The notes: generated from the letters alone by a model not told the origin. A DNA stretch of 11,698 nucleotides from Euperipatoides rowelli (GCA_003024985.2 PXIH01S0018298.1); one strand, 5' to 3'. Positions 1-8,798 are shown, numbered from the stretch's first letter. Translations and numbers: made by a program.

Positions 1-600
1 AAAAGTTGGAGGTAGAAAACTTAGACCAAAATGTTTGATGATTGCAGAGAGGGGGAGGGGCGTGGTAACCTGCTTACAATGTTTATAATACATAAAACAA
101 AAAGAAAGATTTTATTTTAGGAAAAAGCTCAAACAACAGAGTGAAAAATTCCAAAGGCAATAAAAAAAAAAAAAGTTTTAGCATCGTGAATAAATTGAAT
201 ATTAATTTAAAAAATAAACCAACATAATGTTTCTTAGTCTTTTTTAGAAATATAACAATATTTTTAATTCTCTATTTTTTTTTAACATTTACAGTATTTT
301 ATATGATTTAGTAGTGTTTATACTGTATAGCCTACTCTAATACAGTAATTCTTTTTTTTTTTTTAATATCTTAATGGGTTACATTTATATATGTTTATTT
401 CTACTAGAAATAGTAAGAAACTATACTGTAATTTTGTTTTATAACTACAGTATAGTAATTTATTTTAAATACTTATTTGCAAAACAGTATTAAAAAGAAA
501 ATATATTTAGTTATTAATTATAGAATGGCATTTATTTTCGGAAGAAAAATGTTTTTCCGAAAATTCTGAAAATAAATCTCTGACAAATATAATACGTTTT
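1..600. other. AT-rich stretch without a gene, dense in TACTGTA/TACAGTA
   Basis: I see no coding region here on either strand. The stretch has a run of 13 A (162-174), a run of 13 T (352-364) and five copies of TACTGTA or its complement TACAGTA (starting at 290, 321, 341, 424 and 446). A short purine-rich patch, gagagggggagggg, lies near 46-60. It runs into the palindromic patch at 605-648. Confidence 0.6.
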
Positions 601-604
601 AAAG

Positions 605-648
605 TACAGTATATACTGTATATATGCAGTATTATATACTGTATATAT
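605..648. repeat. Palindromic AT patch built from TACAGTA/TACTGTA
   Basis: TACAGTATATACTGTA at 605-620 is a perfect 16-bp palindrome. The words ATACTGTATATATG then occur twice (about 612-626 and 635-648), separated by a short AT spacer, so the patch can fold on itself and is also a short direct repeat. Recognisable coding similarity of the zinc-finger pseudogene stops in or just before this patch, so it may mark a deletion or expansion boundary. The boundary role is inference. Confidence 0.7.
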
Positions 649-1461
649 GTGGAGTGTTGAATCAAAACGCAACATGTCCACCAAGAACCAAAATTGAGTT
701 AAGGGCAGAAACATATTCTTTAAAGCGTTTCAAACAGTTATCNTAACACTGCAGTTGTTAGGAAGTATGGTATAATAGTTTTAATTTCCTCCTCTTGAAT
801 ATTTTTTGAAAACTGTAAGCATGCATTGAGATACCATTTAATGTTTTGCCTGGAAGAAAGTTTTACGTTTACAAATTTAGTGAGTTTCTCCAAAGAATTT
901 TTTAAAAACCTGTTTAAGTCTTTCATATTTGCTTCTTCAGCCTCAATTTTATAGCTTACTAGTTTTTTTTTTCATTCCCTNTGAAAATTTACAGGGGTTA
1001 CAAGAGGTCTTCATGTTGACTTATTTACAGACATTTTTTGTACCTTCTTCATTAGGTGAGTCCTTCTTTTTATGTATATTTCTATTGGTATCTTCCACTT
1101 TTATTGATTGTGTGATGTCTCTGTTTTTTACATGTGTTTCTAATCAAATTATTCAAAAAGTATGTTTCCGTTTAAATGTTTGTTTACATTTTTCACAAGT
1201 GAAGCCCTCTTCCTCCCTCATGTAAATCTTCATGTTGTTTCAGGTTATCTTTTCTTGAGAAAAACTTCTTACAATATGAACATTTAACATAACATCCTGA
1301 ACTGGTTTATGTATCATTTCGTGTTGCCTTTGATTATTGTTTCTTGTGAAAGATTTCTCACAGTAGGTGCATTTAAACTTTTTACTTTGGTGTTGGGCTT
1401 GATGTCGAATTAAATTTAAGCGACTTGCATATTCTCCACCACATATTTCACAAATAAACAT
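625..1461 (-). pseudogene. Decayed C2H2 zinc-finger gene with conserved downstream domain, truncated
   Basis: Reading leftward from the ATG at 1461, residues 2-24 and 29-51 form two intact C2H2 fingers (C4, C7, H20, H24; C31, C34, H47, H51; spacing C-x2-C-x12-H-x3-H). After a frame change a third finger follows (Cys codons at 1280-1282 and 1271-1273, His codons at 1232-1234 and 1220-1222). Another frame change gives a fourth (Cys codons at 1195-1197 and 1186-1188), which has stops and has lost its first His. A lysine- and acid-rich linker follows, then a domain in the third frame (about 738-944, with RFLKNSLEKL and IKWYLNACLQF). Two further shifted pieces (about 690-739 and 630-690) precede the end near the palindromic patch. 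The fragments stay in order, so this is one ancestral gene broken by several indels and stops. From memory, this order resembles the N-terminal part of large arthropod proteins that carry a family-B DNA polymerase in Polinton-like elements. That identity is inference; no polymerase motif remains. Two ambiguous bases (743, 981) may contribute to the apparent breaks. Confidence 0.8.
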
Positions 1462-1576
1462 TTTGACGTTTTATTGTTGTATAATATTTGAGAAAATTAA
1501 AATTTTCAGCAGGTTTAGATAGACATTGCTCCTTCAATGACTGAGTAGGAAATAAGTTTCTGTGAATTTTGCTTCC

Positions 1577-1584
1577 CTTATATA
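1577..1584 (-). promoter_or_regulatory. Candidate TATA box of the zinc-finger pseudogene
   Basis: On the minus strand the sequence reads CTATATAAGGG, with TATATAAG at 1584-1577. It lies about 116 bases upstream of the ATG at 1461. An arthropod initiator-like TCAGT lies at 1544-1540, with its A 42 bases from the first T of the box, which is longer than the usual 30. A start near 1553 would fit the spacing better but has no strong initiator. TATA words arise easily in AT-rich DNA; the flanking GC (CTC before, GGG after) makes this one somewhat better than chance. Confidence 0.35.
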
Positions 1585-1619
1585 GGAGAGCTCTTGACCC
1601 CTGTAGAAATGTAATGATT

Positions 1620-1960
1620 AACCAATTAGAATGTAGCTAAGTTATGTGTTTGATTATACAGTGTTGGGACTATGTGATTTGAAATATATATTTCTTTTAT
1701 CTATCTTGTAGTCACGATATAATACACAAAAGTGGAATTTTTGTGTTATCTCGCTATATTATCCTTTGTACTCAAGATAATGCTATAGGTTATTTTTTAT
1801 GGTGATGTTATAGCACCTTTTTATCAAACTCTTACCTCTTTTTTGTATGACTTCATATTGACATGGGTTATAGAAATTTTTTCCATGTTAAAAAATAATA
1901 TACAAGGTATTATATAAATTAAAAACTATATGAGAGATTTTAAAACTATATTTGGATGTG
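1620..1960. other. Stretch with no supported gene
   Basis: No coding region is supported. One weak inverted repeat, ACACAAAA and TTTTGTGT around an 8-9 base loop, lies near 1721-1746. Otherwise it is ordinary AT-rich sequence. Confidence 0.5.
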
Positions 1961-1964
1961 TAAC

Positions 1965-2954
1965 CATTTTGAATTTTCGACTGGAAGTAATTGATTGGAA
2001 GTGATATATTGACTAGAAGTCACCTGACCAAAAGTCAATCATTTTGGATTTTTCTAAATTTTGAATTTTTGAACAATAAAATGTCTAAGTTTTTCACACA
2101 TCGTTCTGTACCGTAATTGTTCTGAGATAGGAACCAATTAGATTATTTATTGGTTTTGATTGTTGTATTCTATTTAGCTTTACTTTACATCTGGGTATTA
2201 GGGGTTCCTTAGAAATTTAAATGTCTAAGTTTTTCACTCATCATTCTGCACATGTGTTGTCACTTCTTGTCAGCCATCTTGAAAAGACCTAAATGAACTT
2301 AAAACAGGAGAAAAATGCCTATATTTTTATGCATCATAATATTTCGAATAATAGTTTTAAAAGCGCAAATATCCAGAAAAACATTAACAAGAAATCAACC
2401 ATCTTGGGTTTTATACCTATTATAAACCTAGTACCCGGATATTAAGTAAAACTGAATCTGTGTTAAAAGGTTCATGCCTCTATTTAGAGGTAGAAAAAAT
2501 AAGAAGAATGTAAACCTTATGTTTCTAGCTTTTGGTGTTCGCAAGATACAGTATAATTATGATATCTATTGTAATCCAAAGGATTTGGATTACAATAGAT
2601 ATCATAATCATAATTAATAACTGAACAAAATTCTAAAACTTTAAATTTTAAGTACCTTAGCTTCAATTAAGATTGTGATTTTCTACTCCATTTGAAGATT
2701 GGGTGTACCCTCACCCCTCCCGCAAAAATGAGGTATTTTAGTTTTATGTAGTTAAAACCAAAATGGTAGGAGTTTGGAACTTGAAATTTTTACTGGATGT
2801 GTACGGAAGTAGGGTACCCAGTTGTAGTGAATGAAGTGTTAGTCACGTGAGTGGTAGAGAAGGTCTGCATTTTAGATTTTCTAATTATTTTTTTTAAATG
2901 TTGAAGTTTTTCAAGTTCATGTTTCTGCACATCCTATGATGCCACTTCAGGTCG
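1965..2954. repeat. Diverged partial copies of the GCCATCTTG repeat unit
   Basis: The words ATGTCTAAGTTTTTCAC (A/T)CATC(A/G)TTCTG recur at about 2080 and 2221, and a looser form (ATGTTGAAGTTTTTCAAGTTCATG) lies near 2898. At 2221 and 2898 they lead into CAC(A/T)TG or CACATCC, then CACTTC..GTC(A/G)GCCATCTTG (2273-2281 and 2955-2963). A diverged ACCATCTTG lies at 2398-2406. Near 1978-2035 three short copies of GA(C/T)T(G/A)GAAGT also occur. This suggests a longer ancestral unit whose copies become denser after 2955. No gene is seen. A CACGTG E-box word at 2844-2849 may be chance. Confidence 0.55.
2556..2608. repeat. Perfect 25-bp inverted repeat with a 3-base loop
   Basis: The arms 2556-2580 and 2584-2608 are exact reverse complements, separated only by GGA at 2581-2583. 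After one mismatch (2555 and 2609), three more bases pair (2552-2554 with 2610-2612). Such a tight perfect hairpin can form a cruciform or an RNA stem. The loop is too short for a typical Dicer precursor. It may have arisen by template switching during replication, or be the core of a fold-back element. No flanking target duplication is seen. Confidence 0.9.
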
Positions 2955-3800
2955 GCCATCTTGGAAAAGATCCAGATTGATTTTGAAGTTATCACTCCCA
3001 TCATGCATTAATGATTACTCCCATCATGCATTATAATCACTGCCATCATGCATCAACATGTGATGTCATAGTCCCATATATAAACCCCCTAAACCTACAT
3101 CAAATAGGAACAGGAATTCGGCCATCTTGAAAAGACCCAGATTGATTTCAAATTTGTCACTTTTATCATGCATTAACATGTGACATCATAGGTTCAAAGT
3201 GTTAACCCCCTAAACCTACAACAAGTATAAACAGGAAGTCAGCCATCTTGAAAAGAACCGAATTGATTTAGAATTTTTGCAGTGGATGGGGACATAGGTC
3301 GATCAATCCATCATGCATCATAATCTATTCCATCATGCATCAACATGTGACATTTTTTAGCATAAAACAAGAGCATAAAATGAGAAGCCATCTTGAAAAG
3401 ACTCGGATTGATTTCAAATTTTTGAAGTGGGTGGGACCTATGTCCCATCATGCATCATAATATATCCCATCATGCATCAACATGTGATGTAATACACCCA
3501 TATTTGGGCATAAAATGAAAACGAGAGCATAAAAATGAGAACATAAAAATGAGAATGAAGTTACCTATCATGCATCAATCCATCGCAGCATCCATCATAT
3601 TGTGATGTCATAGGCCCATTATGGGCATAAATGAGAACGAGTGAGAATGAGATGCCCCATCATGCATCATAATCCTACCCATAATGCATCATGTGATGTC
3701 ATATACCCATATACAGTATATAGGCACAGGATGGCAGCCATCTTGATTTTCGCACTTGAAAATGACATCACTTCCAGCCGCCATCTTGAAAAGACCCGAA
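2955..3800. repeat. Degenerate tandem array with paired CATCATGCAT and GCCATCTTG motifs
   Basis: The units run roughly GCCATCTTGAAAAGACC, ATTGATTT, a variable stretch, one or more CATCATGCAT words, then CAACATGTGATGTCATA. Exact GCCATCTTG starts at 2955, 3121, 3242, 3387, 3737 and 3780. Exact CATCATGCAT starts at 2999, 3022, 3044, 3309, 3331, 3446, 3468 and 3658, with near copies at 3164, 3566 and 3680. Units differ in length (about 120 to 167 bases between comparable points) and in how many CATCATGCAT words they hold. A sub-repeat, GGGCATAAA(A)TGAGAACGAG, expands near 3505-3560 and 3623-3650. Open frames across 3641-3898 on both strands are only readings of this repeat. The family is not one I can name. 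Confidence 0.85.
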
Positions 3801-3856
3801 TTGATTTTAAATCCCTGTTTAATATCTACTACTGTAAAAGCAAATATGATAATTAA

Positions 3857-3961
3857 ATAGGAAAAGCATATAGATTTTAGACAATAAAATAACCTCAATG
3901 ATAGAAGTAATGGTGATCCCTTGCTTCTATAACAGATTGTTTATTACAGTGTCTGATGTCA
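3857..3961 (+). repeat. Direct duplication, copy 1
   Basis: This copy starts ATAGGAAAAGCATATAGATTT and ends TGATGTCA. It matches 4035-4144 along its whole length: AACCTCAATGATAGAA, ATGGTGATCCCTTGCT and CAGATTGTTT are shared, with small indels. The offset is about 178 bases. It follows directly on the CATCATGCAT array and ends in the same TGATGTCA word, so it may belong to the same repeat domain. Confidence 0.85.
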
Positions 3962-4034
3962 GCGGTGTAAAATATTTATTAAAATCAGTGTCTAGAATAA
4001 CTAGCATATAGAAGCAAACATTAATAACAACTAT

Positions 4035-4144
4035 ATAGGAAAAGCATATAGATTTCTAGACAGTATATGACAACCTCAATGATAGAATACCAATAATGGT
4101 GATCCCTTGCTGCTATCCCAGATTGTTTTATCGGGATGATGTCA
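4035..4144 (+). repeat. Direct duplication, copy 2
   Basis: Second copy of 3857-3961, about 110 bases, with a 5-base longer middle (AATACCAATAATGG against AAGTAATGG). The 73 bases between the copies (3962-4034) have no obvious third copy. Divergence shows that the duplication is not recent. Confidence 0.85.
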
Positions 4145-4604
4145 TTAAATAATTTAGGTGATATGATATAAAATTGTAATCTTGGACTAAGACAATTCTA
4201 TTTATTAATTTCATATTTAAATATACCGTATATATTTTTTTTAACAAGCCAGTGGAATCTTTTTTTAGTGATTATCTTTCAAAACAAATGATAAAAAAAA
4301 AAAAGTTTAAATCCATTTGTGTCATCTTTAAACTTCTCTACCTTTTTATGCAATCTCTCAGGCTAGAGAATATTTAATGGATAATTTAACTATAATAGTT
4401 CTTTTTTTAATGAAATTTATTATTATGAATTTAGTGAGCAAATTCTATGGTCACTAAATTTACAGAATGCAATTAACACTTTAATAAAAAAATATTGCAC
4501 CTATCACTGCATAATAAAATAATATAAGTCCTTTGAGAAAAGAATATAAAGTTTACAAAAGGAAAAAAAAAATTTATATTAAAATTTAGTGGCTTTAAAA
4601 ATCT
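4145..4604. other. AT-rich stretch without a gene; one small hairpin
   Basis: No coding region is supported. AATTTAGTGA at 4428-4437 and TCACTAAATT at 4451-4460 form a 10-bp stem with a 13-base loop. A run of 12 A lies at 4293-4304. The rest is AT-rich filler ending at the SINE target site. Confidence 0.5.
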
Positions 4605-4619
4605 AAGAAATCAATAGTT
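4605..4619. repeat. SINE target-site duplication, left copy
   Basis: AAGAAATCAATAGTT is identical to 4818-4832 (15 of 15 bases) and lies at the A-rich tail end of the minus-strand SINE. Confidence 0.9.
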
Positions 4620-4817
4620 TTTTTAATTTACTTAAATAACTGATTCTAACAAGTTCCTTTGATGTTAACAAGGGCAGCGTACTTGGAAAAACCCAAAGCA
4701 AGCTGTTACAGCTAAGGAAATAAAACCATCCATAAGCCTTAGCAGGGGGTGCGAACCTGTACACCCCAGCATATGCCTTCGGTTTATCAAGCGGACGTTC
4801 GACCACGAAACCGAGAC
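4620..4817 (-). mobile_element. tRNA-derived SINE, about 198 bp
   Basis: On the minus strand the element begins GTCTCGGTTTCGTGGTCGAA at 4817 and ends in an A-rich tail (TTAAAAAAA) beside 4620. The head looks like tRNA: an A-box-like TGGTCGAACGT at 4805-4795, an anticodon-arm-like CCGCTTGATAAACCG with GAT in the loop (4788-4786), and a B-box GGTTCGCACCC at 4757-4747 (consensus GGTTCGANNCC with one change). The gap between the boxes is about 37 bases. The GAT loop recalls tRNA-Ile, but that is tentative. The body after the B box (4620-4740) is not tRNA-like and I do not recognise it. A perfect 15-bp duplication flanks the element. It is clearly richer in GC than its surroundings. The long open frame over it (4603-4827) is incidental. 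SINEs are transcribed by RNA polymerase III from these internal boxes and mobilised by a partner LINE, which is not visible here. Confidence 0.85.
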
Positions 4818-4832
4818 AAGAAATCAATAGTT
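4818..4832. repeat. SINE target-site duplication, right copy
   Basis: Exact second copy of AAGAAATCAATAGTT, next to the 5' head of the SINE. Full identity of the two copies suggests a fairly recent insertion compared with the surrounding decayed genes. Confidence 0.9.
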
Positions 4833-7800
4833 AATTATTTTTTTAATAAAACTATATCATCAATCAGTGATTAACATACTGTAAATACTTGTATAAAATT
4901 TAAGATTGACATTAATCTATGTCAAACCTTGTGCAAGAGAATATGTCATGATTGTAACTAATAATATAAAGCACTGACTACAAGATGAAATGGATGTTGA
5001 AGCAGAGTGAATTATGAAATCAATACTGGAAATGGTATGTATTGATAAAGTATCTTGTGCTGTATGTTTGGATCTTGAATGCAACATTGCAATAATTAAA
5101 TTTTAATAGAAGCATTTTGAGGCACGTTAAATTAGATATGCTGATCCTTTCTGAACAAAAATTTGAGAAAGAGTGACAAGACGGATGATTATACTAGCTT
5201 AGTTTATGCATCCTCAGGCAGACCTGCTGCCAAATGAGATATCTCAAGACCCAGCTAAGGACAGTCTTCTCGAAAACCAGAATCCTCTAAACAATGGCGA
5301 TTTTTATTGTGTTGTTTTTATTATTCATTTCCTAATTTAACTGACAAAAAGATGCATAACCTATAATAAAATTAAACTTTGTTATTAATCTTAGAATTCC
5401 ATAAGACAAATCAACGATGGGCTAATCGTTATTCAGAGTGGCTATGGAAAAACCACAACTTAGTTTCTATTATGTAGTCATGTTTTCAGTAAAGATGTTT
5501 AAAATGTTTTAAGTAACATTACCATTTTCTATTTTTTCAATAAGAAAAAAATTCCTAAATTTTATTTAAATAAAATGATAGGCCTAACTGTTTGTTTTTT
5601 TTATTTGTATTGTTACCATACCAATTGATTTTAAATTATAAATATCTCACATATTTGTTCCTTACAGCAAAAATATAAAATATAGCCTACTATCTAATAT
5701 TAACTTTGTAAACTCTAAATCATCTATTGACAAATGATACAATGCCTGTGCTTTCCCCTATGGTTATTATGTAAAATGAAATTAGGCTAGTAAAATAAAA
5801 AAAAAGTTTTAAATTTCATAGCTTATAAGATGTAGCCTAGATTGAGAAATCAAAGGTTAAGACAAAGTCCAAGAATGCAATATCCAAAAGAGACCAAATA
5901 CAAAAATGGAACCACCAATTTGTGGTTTCTAAAACAAGACATGGTCTCATGACCTGGTATATTGGCCTTTAGAGTTACTTTTCTTTATTTTAAAAATTCA
6001 TTTTTAAATCTAACATATTGTTTCCCATTGTGTATGATTTTGTTTATTATTTTTTTAAGAATTATATTATAGTCTTCATAAATTATTCCCATTGTACTTA
6101 ACATAGTTAGGTTTTATTATTACTAGCGTATTTATTGCAAACAAAGAAAGTAAATAAAGGTAGCCTAATTATATCTATCTCCTTAGCCCATATGGATATA
6201 AGGAGATAGTTACAGGTTTCTAGAAAAAATTAAAATTAACATATTAAATTTCACAAGAAAAAATTACTTAAATAAGTTACTAAGAAAAGAAAACACAAAG
6301 TTATTAATATATTAATAAACAGCAATTAACAACTATAATCATTATTTAAAATCTTTATCATCATTGGTACAGAGGAATTTTCATTATCTATTCGTTCTTA
6401 TATAATTGACAAAAAAATTTACCCGAGGATCGAGTACAATGACTAGATAAAAAAAAATGTTGAATCGGTAGATAATCAGGATTATTGAGGAAAAATGATT
6501 GGGAAAATTTCATTAGAAAATTATATCTTCGAATCCTAAGGGATTCTAAATTTTAAAAAAGAAGGGCCTCATCATAACTAGAGTAAGATGACCCCAGAAT
6601 AATTTTTAATGCATGTTTTATTATTTAGAAAATTAAAAAAATTTCTCTAATTCTAGGAAATTTATTGTTGTTCAAATTCAATGAATTTATTTTATGACAG
6701 ATATTCACTTTTTTAAATAAATAATTTTTCATATACAGTATGTTTAGTTTTACAGTAATAAGATTTCAACTTATCTAGGATCAGCAATATTAGTTTTGTG
6801 TTTTTAAACACAATTTTGAACTGGAATCATTAGTGGTCCCAAAATTATCCTTTATAAATGTATCAATGCCAATAACATGTCACTAGAATTACTTATTTAA
6901 TGATGCCACTCACCCATATGAGTTGATTTCAATGTAGGGATTTCCATTTTTGAAAATATGGTAAATTATGTGCCACAGAAATAATTTTAGAACATGAAAT
7001 CTATAAGAAAAATTGAAAAGATTAATACAAAACTTATGGGACAAAAGAAAGAACAAATTAAATACCATAGCTTTAAGTGAATTACTTTCTTTTTTTTAAA
7101 TAGTTTTAAAGAATAGCTTAGGTATAACTTTATAGCTGAAATTTTTGCATTTCAACATTTCCTTTAGGAGACTATAATTTGGCAACAATTTAATTTTATA
7201 AAATATTTGGACAGCTTTTATTTATATTACCGGTATTAGCTAAAATTCAACATATTTTGATTGCTAGCAGACTTGAAGAAAAGTTCAAGAATCTCTTATT
7301 ATTTTATTTTTTTAATACAGCAGACTCATTTATTCATGTTCCATTCAATCATAATAGGGAAGATTCATACCTATCAAAGAATTGTGATGTAACCCTACCT
7401 TTGTTTTTGGAAACAACTTTTTTTTTTTTTAGCTTTTTGCAATCACAAAACAGAATTTCTTATAATGAAACTATTATATAATTTCATAAATTTTGCTACT
7501 ATACACAAATCAAATGCTAAACTGATTTTTAATGATAAAACTAGCAAGAAAAGGATAAGTTTCCATCTAAATTTCATTTAGCTATTCAATATATTATAAC
7601 TAGAACTTTTAATATAAGCTAACAAAAATGATAAAAAATTCAATCAAAGAAAACATTACTGCACTTTTTTTTTTCATAGCTTGTCAGCTTAAAATAAACT
7701 ACCGGTAATCAAAAAACAATTTAAATCATCATTAGACTACCATAATTAAAAATTAATACACTGTAGGCGCATAAATCAGAAGCGCAATATATTGAAACTT

Positions 7801-8520
7801 CGTTTATCTACTGTAGTTCGGTTGCTGGCATATAGACCCGTAGGAAAGTCAAGTTACTCATACTAGAAATGGGGCNTAAATCATAAATATTTTATCGTTT
7901 ATTAGGGCAAAATAATAAAACTGCAATTTAACTTTCAAAAAGAGTTTTTAAGTTTAGATGAACAAAAAAAAGGTAGCGTATTTTTTTTTTTTAAATATTT
8001 ATTTATTTCAGAAAAATAATTATATGCATAAGATTAGTAATGTGTATTCAATTACAATACATAGTAAAAATTCACCTTATAAAATTACAGTATCTACTAT
8101 CTCTTATTAATTAATTAGAAATAAAGTAACCTATATAAAACTTTGATTATTTTCATTGACATAAGAAATCAGTTACAAACTACAAAGCTAAAAATAACGT
8201 AGGGATTACTACATCAAAAATTATATTTGCATTTAAATTTTCATTTGCCACAAGAAATAATTGTATTTTTAATTTTCTGAAAAAAAAATAGAAGGGCTCA
8301 TGATATGGACTACAATTTTTTTTTTAATTAAGCATTATATTCAAATTAAAATAGCTTACTATAAAAATTATTGGTCTAAGTATTAAGGTTATTCTTATTA
8401 CCTACTGTATATGCCAAAATTTATTTCATTCAATAATTATTTGTAAAAAAAAAAAAAAAAGTTGAATTAATGCCAAATAATTAATATTTAAATAGGACAT
8501 ATTGCAATTATTATCAAATT
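4833..8520. other. Long AT-rich stretch without a supported gene
   Basis: I find no gene on either strand. Features seen: a less AT-rich patch at about 5206-5340 with a 44-codon open frame (MHPQADLLPNEISQDPAKDS at its start) that I cannot identify and do not call a gene; an AACCAC/GTGGTT hairpin near 5911-5928; a GAATCC/GGATTC stem at 6531-6546; a stronger hairpin at 6175-6209; homopolymer tracts at 7418-7430 (T), 7981-7992 (T) and 8445-8460 (16 A); and repeated TAGCCTA/TAGGCTA words (near 5683, 5784, 5834 and 6161). An open frame at 7257-7481 has AT-driven composition (F, N, S, K) and crosses the poly-T tract, so I reject it as coding. Confidence 0.6.
6175..6209. repeat. 11-bp inverted repeat with 13-base loop
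   Basis: CTATCTCCTTA (6175-6185) pairs exactly with TAAGGAGATAG (6199-6209). The loop contains the palindrome CCATATGG. There is no T-tract, so it is not a convincing terminator-type structure. It may be chance or a relic of a small fold-back element. Confidence 0.75.
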
Positions 8521-8523
8521 GAT

Positions 8524-8709
8524 ATGAGAGTGCATCAAAAATGGTCTGAGGATGCCCGATTTTCTACCCCTGCTTTAGACATTGCAAATTGGATTATATT
8601 TATATTCCCTTCCTCTTCCCTAAAATCCCCTCTCCTTGAGTCTTGTCAAGGAAGGGAATTCTCACCTTATAAAACAAAGATTTTCATGCCTGATTGCTTG
8701 TCGTACTGA
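8524..8709. other. Less AT-rich island, unidentified
   Basis: This stretch is richer in G and C than the DNA on both sides. It holds an uninterrupted plus-strand frame of 61 codons (MRVHQKWSEDARFSTPALDI at its start), while the minus strand is open with only a few stops. I recognise neither reading. Two nested inverted repeats lie inside: ATTCCCTTCC (8604-8613) with GGAAGGGAAT (8650-8659), and TCCTTGA with TCAAGGA just to the left of the second arm. On the minus strand CAGGGGTAGAAAA at 8572-8560 resembles the end of some hAT transposons, but no partner end or 8-bp duplication was found. It could be an exon relic, a short non-autonomous element or part of an old repeat. Confidence 0.3.
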
Positions 8710-8798
8710 GTTTAAAAAGTACCGTAATTAAGATATCAAATGATGTTTTTGTTTTGAGGAATCAAAAAACGATATTTCTAGAACACAAAAGTTGCTCT

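Noticed and set aside
929-1225. Plus-strand open frame of 98 codons
   Set aside because: It is the antisense shadow of zinc fingers 3 and 4 and the linker, rich in F, S and C from reversed K, R and E codons, and crosses an ambiguous base.
2999-3689. Regularly spaced repeats as a CRISPR array
   Set aside because: The repeated word is only ten bases, occurs in pairs with unequal larger gaps, the intervening sequence is itself repeated, and the setting is eukaryotic.
3641-3898. Overlapping open frames on both strands
   Set aside because: They are translations of the CATCATGCAT/GCCATCTTG repeat and the start of the direct duplication, with no protein-like pattern.
6526-6546. TTCGAATCC resembling a tRNA B box
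   Set aside because: No A box, tRNA-like folding or flanking duplication was found; the local GAATCC/GGATTC stem explains the word.
7257-7481. Plus-strand open frame of 74 codons
   Set aside because: Its composition follows the AT bias, it crosses a 13-T tract, and it shows no motif or similarity I recognise.
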